A stretch of 31,010 nt of DNA from JAVVTR01 sp036653535 (GCA_036653535.1 JAVVTR010000025.1:1-31010), one strand, 5' to 3'; positions 7,238-16,154 are shown, counted from the first letter of the stretch. The notes: generated by a model not told the origin, from the letters alone. Program-made: numbers and translations.

Positions 7238-9168
7238 TTTCCATTAATCAACTCTCCATATCCTTTTCCGGAAACACTCTTTTCGATCAAATTTCTTTTA
7301 TTATTAAAGATAAAGACCGCATAGGGCTTACTGGAAAAAACGGTGCAGGTAAATCTACTTTGCTAAAAATTTTAGCCCGACAACAAGAACCAGATAGCGG
7401 ACAAATAGTTCTTACCAACGGCCATGAAATTGGGTATCTACCACAGGAAATGATACCTGATTCCACTAAAACTATATTGGAAGAAGCCCTCACTGCTTTC
7501 GACAAAGTGGATGCTTTGGAAAAAGAAATTGCTTATTTATCACAACAAATAAACGAACGAACCGATTACGAATCGGATTCCTATCATAAGCTTATAGAAA
7601 AATTAGCGGAATCCAACGAACGTTTTCATCTAATAGGTGGTAGCAATAAAGAAGCCTCCACCGAAAAAATTCTCTTAGGTTTAGGTTTTCGTCATAGCGA
7701 TTTTTCCCGTCCTATCACCGAATTTAGTTCGGGTTGGCAAATGCGGGTAGAATTAGCTAAAATTCTATTGAAGAACCCCGAAGTAATGTTATTAGATGAA
7801 CCAACTAACCATTTGGATATAGAGTCGATAGAATGGTTGGAAAATTTTTTACAGAGTTATTCCGGGGCCGTAGTATTGGTTTCTCACGATAGAAAATTCT
7901 TAGATCGAGTAACTACCCGTACCGTAGAAATAGTTTTGGGAAAAGCCGAGGACTATAATGTTTCCTATTCGGAATATGTAATACAAAGGGCGGAACGGCG
8001 TGAAATACAACAAGCCGCTTACGATAACCAGCAAAAAGAAATTGAAAACATAGAACGTTTTGTAGAACGTTTTCGCTACAAGGCTACTAAAGCAAAGCAA
8101 GCTCAATCTCGGCTTAAAATACTAAATAAAATGGAAAGAATAGAAGTCGACGAGACGGATAATTCCTCCATCGCCTTTCGTTTTCCACCGGCTCCCCATT
8201 CCGGAAAAGTAATGGTAAGGACCCAAAATTTAAAGAAAATTTATGATCCAAAACTTATATTCGCCAATGTAGATTTCACCTTGGAAAAGGGCGAAAAAAT
8301 AGCTTTAGTAGGCAGAAACGGAGAAGGCAAATCTACCTTTTCTAAAATTATTATAGGTGAAATTACCGATTATACCGGAGATTTTGAATTGGGACATCAG
8401 GTAAAAATAGGATATTTTGCACAAAATCAAGCAGCCCTATTAGACGGAGAAAAAACGGTTTTTGAAACTATTGACGATATTGCCATTGGAGATGTTCGTC
8501 CAAGGATTCGTAATATTTTAGGCTGTTTTTTATTTTCGGGAGAAGATATAGAAAAAAAAGTAAAGGTATTGTCGGGTGGAGAAAAAACCCGCTTAGCTAT
8601 AGCCAAACTTTTATTAGAACCAGTCAATTTATTAGTCTTGGATGAACCAACCAATCATTTAGATATGCGTTCTAAAAGTATCTTAAAAAATGCTTTACTC
8701 CAATATGATGGCAGTTTAATTATTGTTTCTCACGACCGTGATTTTTTAGAAGGCTTAACTACTAAAGTGTATGAATTCAAAGACGGTAAAGTACGTTTGC
8801 ATTTAGGCGATGTAACCACTTTTTTAGCCGACAGAAAAATGGAACAATTACAAGAATTTAACCTTGCGCGCACTAAACCAGAAAAGGAGAAAAAAGCTTC
8901 TACTCCCATTAGCATAGACACACAAAAGATAGAACCTACTTTAAGTAGAGAAGAGAAAAAAGCCATAGAACGTCGAGAACGACAACATAAAACGCAAGTC
9001 GAAAAAATAGAAAACGAAATAACGCTTTTAGAGACAAAATTAGCGGAAATGGATAAGCTTTTTATTGAAACTGCCGAAGCATGCACCGCTCAAGCATGCT
9101 TACAATATGAACAGACCAAGCAAAAATTAGATTTACAAATGGCACAATGGGAAAAAATGCAATCCTAA
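7234..9168 (+). CDS. ABC-F family ATPase
   Basis: A soluble protein with two ABC ATPase domains and no membrane segments. ABC-F proteins act on the ribosome, relieving stalls or protecting it from antibiotics, or gating translation by energy status. The first domain has Walker A GKNGAGKST (residues 34-42), a variant signature FSSGWQMRVELAK and DEPTNHLD (from 188). A charged linker of about 80 residues, rich in Arg, Lys and Gln, separates it from the second domain. That has GRNGEGKST (360-368), LSGGEKTRLAIAK and DEPTNHLD (from 470). A C-terminal coiled coil (about 570-644) completes it. This layout resembles the YdiF/Uup branch. It is probably a housekeeping paralogue and nothing marks it as a resistance gene. 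It overlaps lspA by 4 nt. Confidence 0.93.
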   Translation: MISINQLSISFSGNTLFDQISFIIKDKDRIGLTGKNGAGKSTLLKILARQQEPDSGQIVLTNGHEIGYLPQEMIPDSTKTILEEALTAFDKVDALEKEIAYLSQQINERTDYESDSYHKLIEKLAESNERFHLIGGSNKEASTEKILLGLGFRHSDFSRPITEFSSGWQMRVELAKILLKNPEVMLLDEPTNHLDIESIEWLENFLQSYSGAVVLVSHDRKFLDRVTTRTVEIVLGKAEDYNVSYSEYVIQRAERREIQQAAYDNQQKEIENIERFVERFRYKATKAKQAQSRLKILNKMERIEVDETDNSSIAFRFPPAPHSGKVMVRTQNLKKIYDPKLIFANVDFTLEKGEKIALVGRNGEGKSTFSKIIIGEITDYTGDFELGHQVKIGYFAQNQAALLDGEKTVFETIDDIAIGDVRPRIRNILGCFLFSGEDIEKKVKVLSGGEKTRLAIAKLLLEPVNLLVLDEPTNHLDMRSKSILKNALLQYDGSLIIVSHDRDFLEGLTTKVYEFKDGKVRLHLGDVTTFLADRKMEQLQEFNLARTKPEKEKKASTPISIDTQKIEPTLSREEKKAIERRERQHKTQVEKIENEITLLETKLAEMDKLFIETAEACTAQACLQYEQTKQKLDLQMAQWEKMQS

Positions 9169-9178
9169 GCAAGCTAAT

Positions 9179-10171
9179 TTAATACTCTCTAAGCAAAAGC
9201 CGTTCACTAAAATTTAAAAGTATATCCAATCCTTGAGGATCTATTTCCTTTTTAGAAATAGCATGAAGTTCCAAAACCGCCTTTTCGTAAAGATTTTGTA
9301 TCTCTTGCTGACAAACTTTTTTCATTGCAATACTTTCGTAAAGAGCCCGAACCGCTTTGATTTTTTCTTCCTGCGTTAAGGCAATCTCAGATTCTGTTTG
9401 AAAATATTTTTTCAAACAGACGGCTTCCTCTTCAGGCAATAATTCCAATGCTTTTAAGAATAAAAATGTTTTTTTATTCTCTCTAATATCGCTTCCTATT
9501 TTCTTTCCAAATTTTTGTTCATCCCCATACAAATCCAATAAATCGTCTTGTAATTGGAAAGCCAAACCTAATTCAATCCCATAAGTATATAAATGAGATA
9601 AGGCACTTGGAGAAGCTTCTCCTATAATTCCTCCTATTTCTAAGGCACCGGCAATCAAAACGGAGGTTTTGAGTCTAATCATCTCCATATATTCTGCCAT
9701 ACTTACCTCTTTAGTAGTTTCAAAATTCATATCATACTGCTGCCCTTCACACACACCAAGGGCCATTTTATTAAAAGAGTCTAATATCTTTTTTAAAACT
9801 TTTTCCGGCCCTTGAGCCAAAAGTTTATAGGCAACTGCAAACATGGCATCTCCCGACAATATACCCACATTTTCATTCCATTTGGCATGTACGGTAGCTT
9901 TTCCACGCCTCATATCGGCGTGATCCATAATATCATCATGCAGTAAGGTAAAATTATGAAACACTTCTATCCCTAAAGCCGGTAACAAAGCGGGTTCTAT
10001 AGATTTTTTAAATAATTGGCAAGCCATCAATGCCATTACAGGCCGAAGCCGTTTTCCTCCTAAAGAAAGAGTATATATAATAGGCTCGTATAATGCCTTT
10101 GGTTCTTGCTCCAAAGGTAAAGCTGCCACGGCATTATTAACCCGAAGAAGCAATTGCTCAAAATTTTCCAT
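9179..10171 (-). CDS. Trans-isoprenyl diphosphate synthase (polyprenyl synthetase family)
   Basis: It condenses isopentenyl diphosphate with allylic diphosphates to make linear prenyl chains for quinones, carriers or other isoprenoids. Seen directly: GGKRLRP at 38-44, the first Asp-rich motif DDIMD at 79-83 followed by MRRG, and the second Asp-rich motif DDLLD at 209-213 (FQLQDDLLDLYGD). Phe sits five residues before the first motif, which in this family tends to limit chain length, suggesting a short product (C15-C20). The first motif lacks the two-residue insertion of enterobacterial IspA, so product length is uncertain and I give no symbol. Length 330 aa is normal. The stop lies 10 bp from the convergent ABC-F stop. 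Confidence 0.9.
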   Translation of the reverse strand: MENFEQLLLRVNNAVAALPLEQEPKALYEPIIYTLSLGGKRLRPVMALMACQLFKKSIEPALLPALGIEVFHNFTLLHDDIMDHADMRRGKATVHAKWNENVGILSGDAMFAVAYKLLAQGPEKVLKKILDSFNKMALGVCEGQQYDMNFETTKEVSMAEYMEMIRLKTSVLIAGALEIGGIIGEASPSALSHLYTYGIELGLAFQLQDDLLDLYGDEQKFGKKIGSDIRENKKTFLFLKALELLPEEEAVCLKKYFQTESEIALTQEEKIKAVRALYESIAMKKVCQQEIQNLYEKAVLELHAISKKEIDPQGLDILLNFSERLLLREY

Positions 10172-10203
10172 ACTTAAAAATAATTTTATTTTTTATTCTC
10201 TCT

Positions 10204-10235
10204 GTAAGAATTATTGGGCTAATGCCCTTTCTTAC
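10204..10235 (-). terminator. Nested hairpin between rfbA and the prenyl synthase gene
   Basis: GTAAGAA (10204-10210) pairs with TTCTTAC (10229-10235), and inside it GGGC (10216-10219) pairs with GCCC (10224-10227). It lies downstream of the rfbA stop on the transcribed strand. No T-run follows directly, so it may be a processing or partial termination site. Confidence 0.4.
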
Positions 10236-10266
10236 TATATACTCTCCAAGAAAGAAATAACAAATT

Positions 10267-11133
10267 TTAATCTTTATTCAAAATATCCAATAAATATTGA
10301 CCGTAGCCACTCTTTAAGAGAGGATCGGCTAAGGAACGTAACTGCGGCCCATCAATAAAATTTTGTCTATAAGCAACTTCCTCTATACATCCTATTTTAA
10401 GTCCTTGCCTCTGCTCTATGGTTCCCACGAATTGACTGGCCTGCATCAACGATTCGAAAGTTCCCGTATCTAACCAAGCCGTACCCCGACTAAGCATACC
10501 CACTTTCAATAAACCATCTTTTAAATATTTTTTATTTACATCGGTTATTTCGTACTCTCCACGGGCACTTGGTTTCAACTTTTTGGCAATATCTACCACG
10601 GAATTATCATAGAAATATAAACCAGGAACGGCATAATTAGATTTAGGTTTTGATGGCTTTTCTTCAATAGAAACAGCTTTCATTTCGTGATCAAATTCTA
10701 CTACTCCATAACGCTCCGGATCGGAAACATGATAAGCAAATACTACGCCTCCTTTTGGATCGCTATTAGCTTGTAATAACAATTGCAAACCGCTTCCATA
10801 AAAAATATTATCCCCTAAAATCAAGGCTACTTTCTCTTTGCCTATAAATTCTTCTCCTAAAACAAATGCTTGAGCCAAACCATTAGGAAGGAGTTGTTCT
10901 TTATAACTAAAAGTACAACCTAATTTTTTTCCATCTCCCAAAAGCCGTTTAAAATTCGGCAGATCCTGAGGAGTAGATATAATTAATATTTCTCTTATCC
11001 CAGCCATCATTAATACAGAAAGCGGATAATAAATCATGGGTTTATCATAAATAGGCATCATTTGCTTACTCATTGCTAAGGTAAGTGGATGTAAACGAGT
11101 ACCGGCACCTCCTGCTAAGATAATTCCTTTCAT
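10267..11133 (-). CDS. rfbA: Glucose-1-phosphate thymidylyltransferase
   Basis: It joins dTTP and glucose-1-phosphate to form dTDP-glucose, the first step to dTDP-L-rhamnose and other surface sugars. The 288-aa sequence shows the nucleotide-binding GGAGTRL at residues 8-14, then MSKQMMPIYDKPMIYYPL (21-38), with the catalytic Lys in SKQ. LGDNIFYG is at 106-113 and VSIEEKPSKPKSNYAV further on. All match RmlA closely. The next dTDP-sugar steps (rfbB, rfbC, rfbD) are not neighbours, so this copy is an orphan here and the pathway must be completed elsewhere. It lies 58 bp downstream of an unknown gene on the same strand. Confidence 0.95.
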   Translation of the reverse strand: MKGIILAGGAGTRLHPLTLAMSKQMMPIYDKPMIYYPLSVLMMAGIREILIISTPQDLPNFKRLLGDGKKLGCTFSYKEQLLPNGLAQAFVLGEEFIGKEKVALILGDNIFYGSGLQLLLQANSDPKGGVVFAYHVSDPERYGVVEFDHEMKAVSIEEKPSKPKSNYAVPGLYFYDNSVVDIAKKLKPSARGEYEITDVNKKYLKDGLLKVGMLSRGTAWLDTGTFESLMQASQFVGTIEQRQGLKIGCIEEVAYRQNFIDGPQLRSLADPLLKSGYGQYLLDILNKD

Positions 11134-11191
11134 AAGTATTTTTATTATTATTTTTCAACGAACAATAACACTGCATAACATTGGGAAACCT

Positions 11192-11878
11192 TTACTGGTC
11201 GGCCTGAAATCTAAACCCTAAACGTTTCCCGGTAGCTAATTTTTTATAAGCTATCTCATCTTGCACATTGGCCACAGTTACCTCTTTTATTTCATCGTAG
11301 GGCGGGGTCAACAAATCAAATTTAGAAGTATATTCCATGGCAGCACGTAATAAGTTTTTACAAGCATTTTCATCCACAACAGAAGAGTTAAAATTGGTAT
11401 AAATCAAACCTAATTCTTGTTTTCCTTCAATAAAATAGTGCATTTCCTTATTGACAAAAACACGACCTATAAGGTACCCAAGGTCGTTTTCTCTTTGATA
11501 AACAATAGAATCTGATAAAAAATTATATATATGAATAACCCCACAATACGAACGCTCTGTGTCTTCTTTGATATAAGAAGTTTTCATTACTTCATGATTT
11601 CTGGAAAATTCAAATACATTAGTATGCATACTAAAAAGCAACATATCACTCGAAAATTTTAAATTAAATTCCAATTTTCCTCTATCCATAAATTCCAATT
11701 TAAGAGTAGAGTTGGGCGCTTCCTGTTTCTGCCAATCTCGCATATCCGCAAAAAGAATTTCCGCTTGTTTCCTTATCATTTGAAAAACTTTCCACGTGTT
11801 TTCTCCAACCGTTTTTTCTAAATGGTCTTTCTTTAAAATAATCCGACAAAGGTCACGATCTTTTTCTTCTAATTCCAT
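11192..11878 (-). CDS. Conserved-looking protein of unknown function
   Basis: I do not recognise a named family. The 228-residue product is soluble: no signal peptide or membrane segment is visible. It begins with a charged helix-rich segment (EEKDRDLCRIILKK). The middle is beta-rich, with alternating hydrophobic residues and an ENDLGYLIGRVFVNKEMHYF-like core around residues 136-155. It ends with helical segments. I have a vague memory of similar proteins in other Bacteroidota, but no function is known to me. The ATG start is followed by an intact frame with codon use like its neighbours. It sits between the COG2509-type flavoprotein and rfbA on the same strand, with gaps of 82 and 58 bp, so co-transcription is possible. 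Confidence 0.75.
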   Translation of the reverse strand: MELEEKDRDLCRIILKKDHLEKTVGENTWKVFQMIRKQAEILFADMRDWQKQEAPNSTLKLEFMDRGKLEFNLKFSSDMLLFSMHTNVFEFSRNHEVMKTSYIKEDTERSYCGVIHIYNFLSDSIVYQRENDLGYLIGRVFVNKEMHYFIEGKQELGLIYTNFNSSVVDENACKNLLRAAMEYTSKFDLLTPPYDEIKEVTVANVQDEIAYKKLATGKRLGFRFQADQ

Positions 11879-11960
11879 AATTTTTATCTATTATATCTTT
11901 CTACTTACTTCTACGACAGAAAATAAAGTTGACCGTTTCCCAACGAAAAAAAATAAAATT

Positions 11961-13529
11961 TCATTCGCTTCTTAATTTAGCTATCAACTTTTTTGCACTA
12001 TTTACCCCATCTATAGCCGAGGATGTAATTCCACCTGCATATCCGGATCCTTCTCCACAAGGATATAATGCTTCTATCTGTGGATGCTCCCAAGTATCTT
12101 CTTTCCGCCCTATTTTCACTGGAGAAGAACTGCGAGACTCCAAGCCTACCACCACCGCTTCTTCTGTAAAAAAACCTTTGCGCTTTTCGCCCATTTTTTT
12201 AAAACCAAGTTGCAAAGATTTGGCTATAAAAGAAGGTAAGATTTGGTGTATAGGAGCCGAAAAAATCCCTAAAGGATAGGAACACTTAGGAAAATCGCTA
12301 CTTTCTGTTCCCTTTACAAAGTCGGTCATACGCTGAGCCGGTGCTTGAAATTTTCCTTGAAGATTAAAAAACTGGCGCTCTATAGAACGCTGAAAATCTA
12401 AACCAGCTAAAGGAGAAAGAACACTTTCTTTTCCATAATCCGAACCATTAACCGTAACAACCATAGCCGAATTAGCCCAAGGAGAATTTCGCCCAGAATC
12501 CGACATTCCATTTAATACCAATCCATCTGCCTCTGTGGAAGAAGGTATTATCATTCCTCCCGGACACATACAAAACGAAAACACACCTCTTTCATTCACT
12601 TGCTCAGCAAAGGAATATTGGGCAGGAGGAAGATCTATAGTGTTTTTACCCCCATGATATTGTATGGCGTTTATTAATGCTTGCGGATGTTCTAATCTTA
12701 CCCCCAAAGCGAAGGCTTTAGCTTCTATCTTGTAATTATTTTTATCTAACCACTCATATATATTCCGTGCCGAATGTCCACAAGCCAAAATTAAAGCTTC
12801 GCCTAAAAAATCATTCCCTTTCGTATCCCGCACACCCGTACATTTTCCATTGGAAACCAAAATTTCCTCCACACAGGTTTCAAAATGAAATTCTGCCCCA
12901 GAATGGATAAGTGCTAAGCGTATTCTTTCCATAATACCTGGTAGTTTATCGCTACCTAAATGCGGATGGGCTTGATACAAAATTTCAGGATCTGCACCAA
13001 AGCCAACCAAAGTTTCCAAAACTTGATGCACATCTCCTCTCTTATTAGAACGAGTATATAATTTACCATCTGAAAAACACCCGGCTCCTCCCTCTCCAAA
13101 ACAATAATTGGAATTAGGATTTAAATATCCCTCTCTGCACAAAAGAGCTATATCTTTTTTCCTTTCTTTTATAGTCTTTCCTCTTTCTATAATAACGGGG
13201 CATAGGCCTTCCTTGGCTAAGGTAAGGGCTGCAAATAAGCCGGCGGGACCACAACCGCAAATCAGAACCTTGGCCTTGTGTTCTAATTTTGGTATCTGTA
13301 TTTCATAGGTAGGAAAAGAATAAGTATCGGGAAGGGTATAAATTTTTAAAGATAATTGATAAAAAGGTCGAACCGAACGAGTATCTAACGACAATTTAAG
13401 TATTTCTACGTATGATATCGACTCTACTGCCAAAGACAAAATATGCGCTACTTCCTTTTTTAAAAGAAGTTCTTTTTGTTCTCCTAAAAGAAGAGCAACA
13501 GGCATGCGTATTTGTATTTCATCTATCAT
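11961..13529 (-). CDS. FAD-dependent dehydrogenase of the COG2509 type
   Basis: An uncharacterised flavoprotein family. An N-terminal domain of about 80 residues precedes the dinucleotide-binding motif VLICGCGPAGLFAA (GxGxxG at 92-97), which ends in an acidic residue (IIERGK) expected to bind the FAD ribose. Further on are the family-typical NYCFGEGGAGCFSDGKL block, ACGHSARNIYEWL, an FSFCMCPGG segment and a C-terminal YPCGEGSGYAGGI motif that closes the FAD site. Length 522 aa is usual. The substrate is unknown; the fold suggests oxidation or reduction of a small molecule. The start codon lies only 2 nt after the porT stop, so these two are co-transcribed, though I see no functional reason for the pairing. 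Confidence 0.88.
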   Translation of the reverse strand: MIDEIQIRMPVALLLGEQKELLLKKEVAHILSLAVESISYVEILKLSLDTRSVRPFYQLSLKIYTLPDTYSFPTYEIQIPKLEHKAKVLICGCGPAGLFAALTLAKEGLCPVIIERGKTIKERKKDIALLCREGYLNPNSNYCFGEGGAGCFSDGKLYTRSNKRGDVHQVLETLVGFGADPEILYQAHPHLGSDKLPGIMERIRLALIHSGAEFHFETCVEEILVSNGKCTGVRDTKGNDFLGEALILACGHSARNIYEWLDKNNYKIEAKAFALGVRLEHPQALINAIQYHGGKNTIDLPPAQYSFAEQVNERGVFSFCMCPGGMIIPSSTEADGLVLNGMSDSGRNSPWANSAMVVTVNGSDYGKESVLSPLAGLDFQRSIERQFFNLQGKFQAPAQRMTDFVKGTESSDFPKCSYPLGIFSAPIHQILPSFIAKSLQLGFKKMGEKRKGFFTEEAVVVGLESRSSSPVKIGRKEDTWEHPQIEALYPCGEGSGYAGGITSSAIDGVNSAKKLIAKLRSE

Positions 13530-13531
13530 AA

Positions 13532-14269
13532 TTACTCAAAGGTAATATTAATTTGAAGCAATTTACTACCAAGCCTATCGATGTAATTGGTATATATATT
13601 ATTTTCTCTTATTAATAAATCTCTTAACCCAAAATACATTTTTACCTCTAACGCAATTTTATTGTTATAAGGCAAATAAAAGTCCCAACCCACTCCTACA
13701 GTAAAACCTATATCGTGCTTCCTTAATTTCATTTCATAAATATCTATATTTTCTTTCTTTTTCTTAGTAAGAGAGGCCACATCGACTGTATATTTAAAAC
13801 CTGCTGTAACAAAGGGTCTGCTATTAACTAAGCGAGCTGCTTTCCATTTAAACTCCAAGGGTAATTCCAAAAATATACTTTCTATTGATTTTTTATCGGC
13901 CAGCACACTCCCATCTGTTTGCCTAAAAGAATAAATCAAATCTCGCTGACCTAAAGAAAAAGTAGGAATAAAACGTAAATCGAAATACTTACCTAAACGT
14001 AAATTTGTAACTATCCCAACCGAAAATCCCGGCAACATATTATGCTTTATACCTAAAAGGCTATCTCCGGGAAGCCCAATATTATCGGTGGTTTTGAGCA
14101 TGAAATCCATGGTATTCACCCCCAAAAGAAAGCCGAAATGGAAAAGCATCTCGTCATATCTTGGATTGTTTGGCACGTTAGTACGGAAATTAATCGCATA
14201 CCCCTTAGTCCCAAACAAAACAAGACCGGATAGCAATAGAAATATTATTCCTTGCTTTAGTCTCTTCAT
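13532..14269 (-). CDS. porT: PorT, type IX secretion system outer-membrane protein
   Basis: PorT (SprT in gliding flavobacteria) is a small outer-membrane beta-barrel needed for type IX secretion of proteins that carry a conserved C-terminal domain. The 245-residue product starts with a signal peptide (about residues 1-25, ending TKGYA). Then comes the HFGFLLGVNTMDF block at about 44-56 that I associate with PorT, followed by alternating beta strands (GIVTNLRLGKYFDLRFIPTF and others). It ends with Phe-containing strand sequence (LLQINITFE), as outer-membrane barrels do. It is not merely a generic PorT-like barrel, because the early block and spacing match SprT/PorT. No other T9SS gene is adjacent, consistent with the scattered layout of these genes. 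It is followed after 2 nt by the flavoprotein gene. Confidence 0.85.
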   Translation of the reverse strand: MKRLKQGIIFLLLSGLVLFGTKGYAINFRTNVPNNPRYDEMLFHFGFLLGVNTMDFMLKTTDNIGLPGDSLLGIKHNMLPGFSVGIVTNLRLGKYFDLRFIPTFSLGQRDLIYSFRQTDGSVLADKKSIESIFLELPLEFKWKAARLVNSRPFVTAGFKYTVDVASLTKKKKENIDIYEMKLRKHDIGFTVGVGWDFYLPYNNKIALEVKMYFGLRDLLIRENNIYTNYIDRLGSKLLQINITFE

Positions 14270-14316
14270 TTATTGCATGTTTAGCAAAGAATTCTAAAGA
14301 AAACTTTCCAAGCCTC

Positions 14317-14345
14317 ATAACCTTTATTAGGCAAGAGCCTGTTAT
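14317..14345 (-). terminator. Weak nested hairpin between the heptose-kinase-like gene and porT
   Basis: ATAAC (14317-14321) pairs with GTTAT (14341-14345), and inside it AGGC (14329-14332) pairs with GCCT (14337-14340) around AAGA. It lies in the 120-bp gap after the kinase gene. There is no T-run, so termination is uncertain. Confidence 0.3.
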
Positions 14346-14389
14346 AAGTTCGGTAGTATCCGAATTCTTTTATTAAAGGGTAAGGAATT

Positions 14390-15412
14390 TTAATTACTTC
14401 CTTGCAATTCTCTCAATAATTCATTTTTATTAATAGGCACCACTCCCACATATTCGCAAACCAATCCTCCCGCCATATTGGAAATATAAGCAATATCTTT
14501 TTCTTCCATTTTTTGGGTAAGGCATAAAGTAGCTACACTAATAACAGTGTCGCCAGCCCCAGAAACATCCGCTATTTTTCTTAAACATGCAGGTAGAGAA
14601 ACCGTGGTATTCGAAGATTGTATCAAAACGCCATCTTCGGAAAGGGTCACCATTAACATTTTACACTGTAAAATATTTCGTAATTTTTCCGCTACCTCTC
14701 CTACCGATTTCTCATCGACATTCAATTTTTCTAACTTCAAACCCTCCCGCATTTCTTTCAAATTGGGCTTAAATAAAGTAACGTTTTTATAAAATAAAAA
14801 ATTTCTTTTCTTTGGGTCTACCGTTATAGGAATTCCTTTTTTTTGAGCTTCCTCTATTACGGTTCTTATCACTTTTTCGCTTAAAAGCCCCTTGTCGTAA
14901 TCTTCAAAAATAATCGCATCTATTTTTTCTTTTTTCAAAACAGAAAGGCACAAGGAAAGAAAATCTTTTTGCTCTTGTTCATTTAAAACTTGCGTATCTT
15001 CTTCATCTACCCTTAGAAGTTGAGTATTATTACCCATAATTCTAAATTTAGTGGTAGTACAACGGGCAGAAGAACGACATAAGTATTGATCGGATATATG
15101 ATTTTTCTTTAATAAACGAGCAAAATTTTTACCCTTATCGTCTTTCCCCACTATGGTACAAAGAATAGGTTCAGCTCCCATAGCGGCTATATTCAGGGCT
15201 ACATTGGCAGCACCTCCCAATCGAAGATCGTGCTTTTCGATAGCCACCACAGGTACAGGTGCTTCCGGAGAAATTCTTTCTACTTTGCCAAACATATAGG
15301 CATCCACCATCACATCTCCAATAATCATAATCCTTTTTTTATTAAAAGAATCAAAAATTTTGGCATAATCCAAATGGGACGGCAACACCCTAATGGCTTT
15401 TTTCTTTATCAT
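14390..15412 (-). CDS. hldA: PfkB-family kinase, HldE N-terminal type (D-glycero-beta-D-manno-heptose-7-phosphate kinase)
   Basis: It is predicted to phosphorylate heptose-7-phosphate at C1, an early step toward the ADP-heptose used in LPS core. The product opens with a GDVMVDAYMFGKVERISPEAPVPVV block (about residues 32-56), highly characteristic of HldE/RfaE kinase domains, then LGGAANVALNIAAMGA. The ribokinase-family anion-hole motif GAGD is at 285-288 with Asp288 as catalytic base. The 340-aa length covers only the kinase half; the C-terminal cytidylyltransferase domain of enterobacterial HldE is absent and must be a separate gene (hldC) elsewhere. It lies 16 bp downstream of the tsaC-like gene. 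Confidence 0.88.
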   Translation of the reverse strand: MIKKKAIRVLPSHLDYAKIFDSFNKKRIMIIGDVMVDAYMFGKVERISPEAPVPVVAIEKHDLRLGGAANVALNIAAMGAEPILCTIVGKDDKGKNFARLLKKNHISDQYLCRSSARCTTTKFRIMGNNTQLLRVDEEDTQVLNEQEQKDFLSLCLSVLKKEKIDAIIFEDYDKGLLSEKVIRTVIEEAQKKGIPITVDPKKRNFLFYKNVTLFKPNLKEMREGLKLEKLNVDEKSVGEVAEKLRNILQCKMLMVTLSEDGVLIQSSNTTVSLPACLRKIADVSGAGDTVISVATLCLTQKMEEKDIAYISNMAGGLVCEYVGVVPINKNELLRELQGSN

Positions 15413-15428
15413 ATTTTATACAGAAAAT

Positions 15429-16010
15429 TTATTCTCTTACTACGGTAAACATTCCATTCATCTCTAATTTAATGATACGAGATGGACGCATTTCCTTTAA
15501 GGGTTGATCTTTAAGTAAAGCTACATGATCTACCGCAGAGATTATCTCTGAAGAGATGGAAGTAAATTGCAGTGGAGATGGTTCACCCGATAAATTAGCC
15601 GATGTAGACACTATTGGTTTTCCAAAAGCTTGTATTAATCGAACGCAAAAATCATTTTTCACTAAACGAATGGCTATACTTCCATCTAAGCCTAATACGT
15701 TTTTGGCCAAATGCATTCCTTGAGGATAAATAATGGTAAGGGGAGTTTCATCCATCGCATGTATTAAATCGTATGCCGTTGGAGGAACTTCGGTCACATA
15801 ATTCAAAAGATGTTCTTCCTTATCCAAAAGAATAATAAAACTTCGATCTTCGTTTCTATGTTTTAATTTATAAACCTTAGAAACCGCTTCGGAGCAAGTA
15901 GCGTCGCAACCTACTCCCCATATCGTATCTGTAGGATATAAAAGGGTTCCGCCACTTTTTAACACCTTTACACAATTTGCGATTTCAAGGTCTTCCATAT
16001 CGTTTACCAT
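15429..16010 (-). CDS. tsaC: Threonylcarbamoyl-AMP synthase (Sua5/YciO/YrdC family)
   Basis: It forms threonylcarbamoyl-AMP from threonine, bicarbonate and ATP for t6A37 modification of ANN-decoding tRNAs. Family marks are GGTLLYPTDTIWGVGCDA near the N-terminus, the KxR-like KLKHRNEDRSF (substrate binding), and SANLSGEPSP later in the domain. It is the short single-domain form with no Sua5 C-terminal extension. The frame is open to a TTG at 16019. I prefer the ATG at 16010 (193 aa); the ATG at 15998 (189 aa), directly before EDLEIANC, is equally plausible from family alignment in memory. The YciO paralogue cannot be fully excluded. It is led by a promoter-like sequence just upstream. Confidence 0.87.
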   Translation of the reverse strand: MVNDMEDLEIANCVKVLKSGGTLLYPTDTIWGVGCDATCSEAVSKVYKLKHRNEDRSFIILLDKEEHLLNYVTEVPPTAYDLIHAMDETPLTIIYPQGMHLAKNVLGLDGSIAIRLVKNDFCVRLIQAFGKPIVSTSANLSGEPSPLQFTSISSEIISAVDHVALLKDQPLKEMRPSRIIKLEMNGMFTVVRE

Positions 16011-16034
16011 ACAACCCAATTTTATTGTAACTTA

Positions 16035-16065
16035 CAAAGTTCGGCATATTTTTTTATATGGCAAA
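16035..16065 (-). promoter_or_regulatory. Probable promoter for the tsaC and heptose-kinase operon
   Basis: On the minus strand, TTTG (16062-16065), a 19-nt spacer and GAACTTTG (16035-16042) match TTTG-N19-TAnnTTTG except for the first base of the -7 element. Transcription would start near 16028, leaving a leader of 20-30 nt. Confidence 0.55.
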
Positions 16066-16154
16066 ATGTTTTCTTCTATCTTGCTTGTATTTACCAATGG
16101 AAAATAACTGAAATTTACGAAACAGCAGAAAAGAAACAGGACTATCCTCTCGCT

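Noticed and set aside
8730..9086. Antisense frame of 118 codons in the ABC-F gene
   Set aside because: It is a shadow of the coding strand, rich in Ser and Phe, without any domain or start signal.
7234..9168. Antibiotic-resistance ABC-F
   Set aside because: The domain layout fits housekeeping YdiF/Uup-like proteins, and the gene sits in a tight lspA operon with no mobile context.
11929..12279. Plus-strand frame of 116 codons opposite the flavoprotein gene
   Set aside because: It overlaps the conserved C-terminal FAD motif of the real gene and shows no family resemblance.
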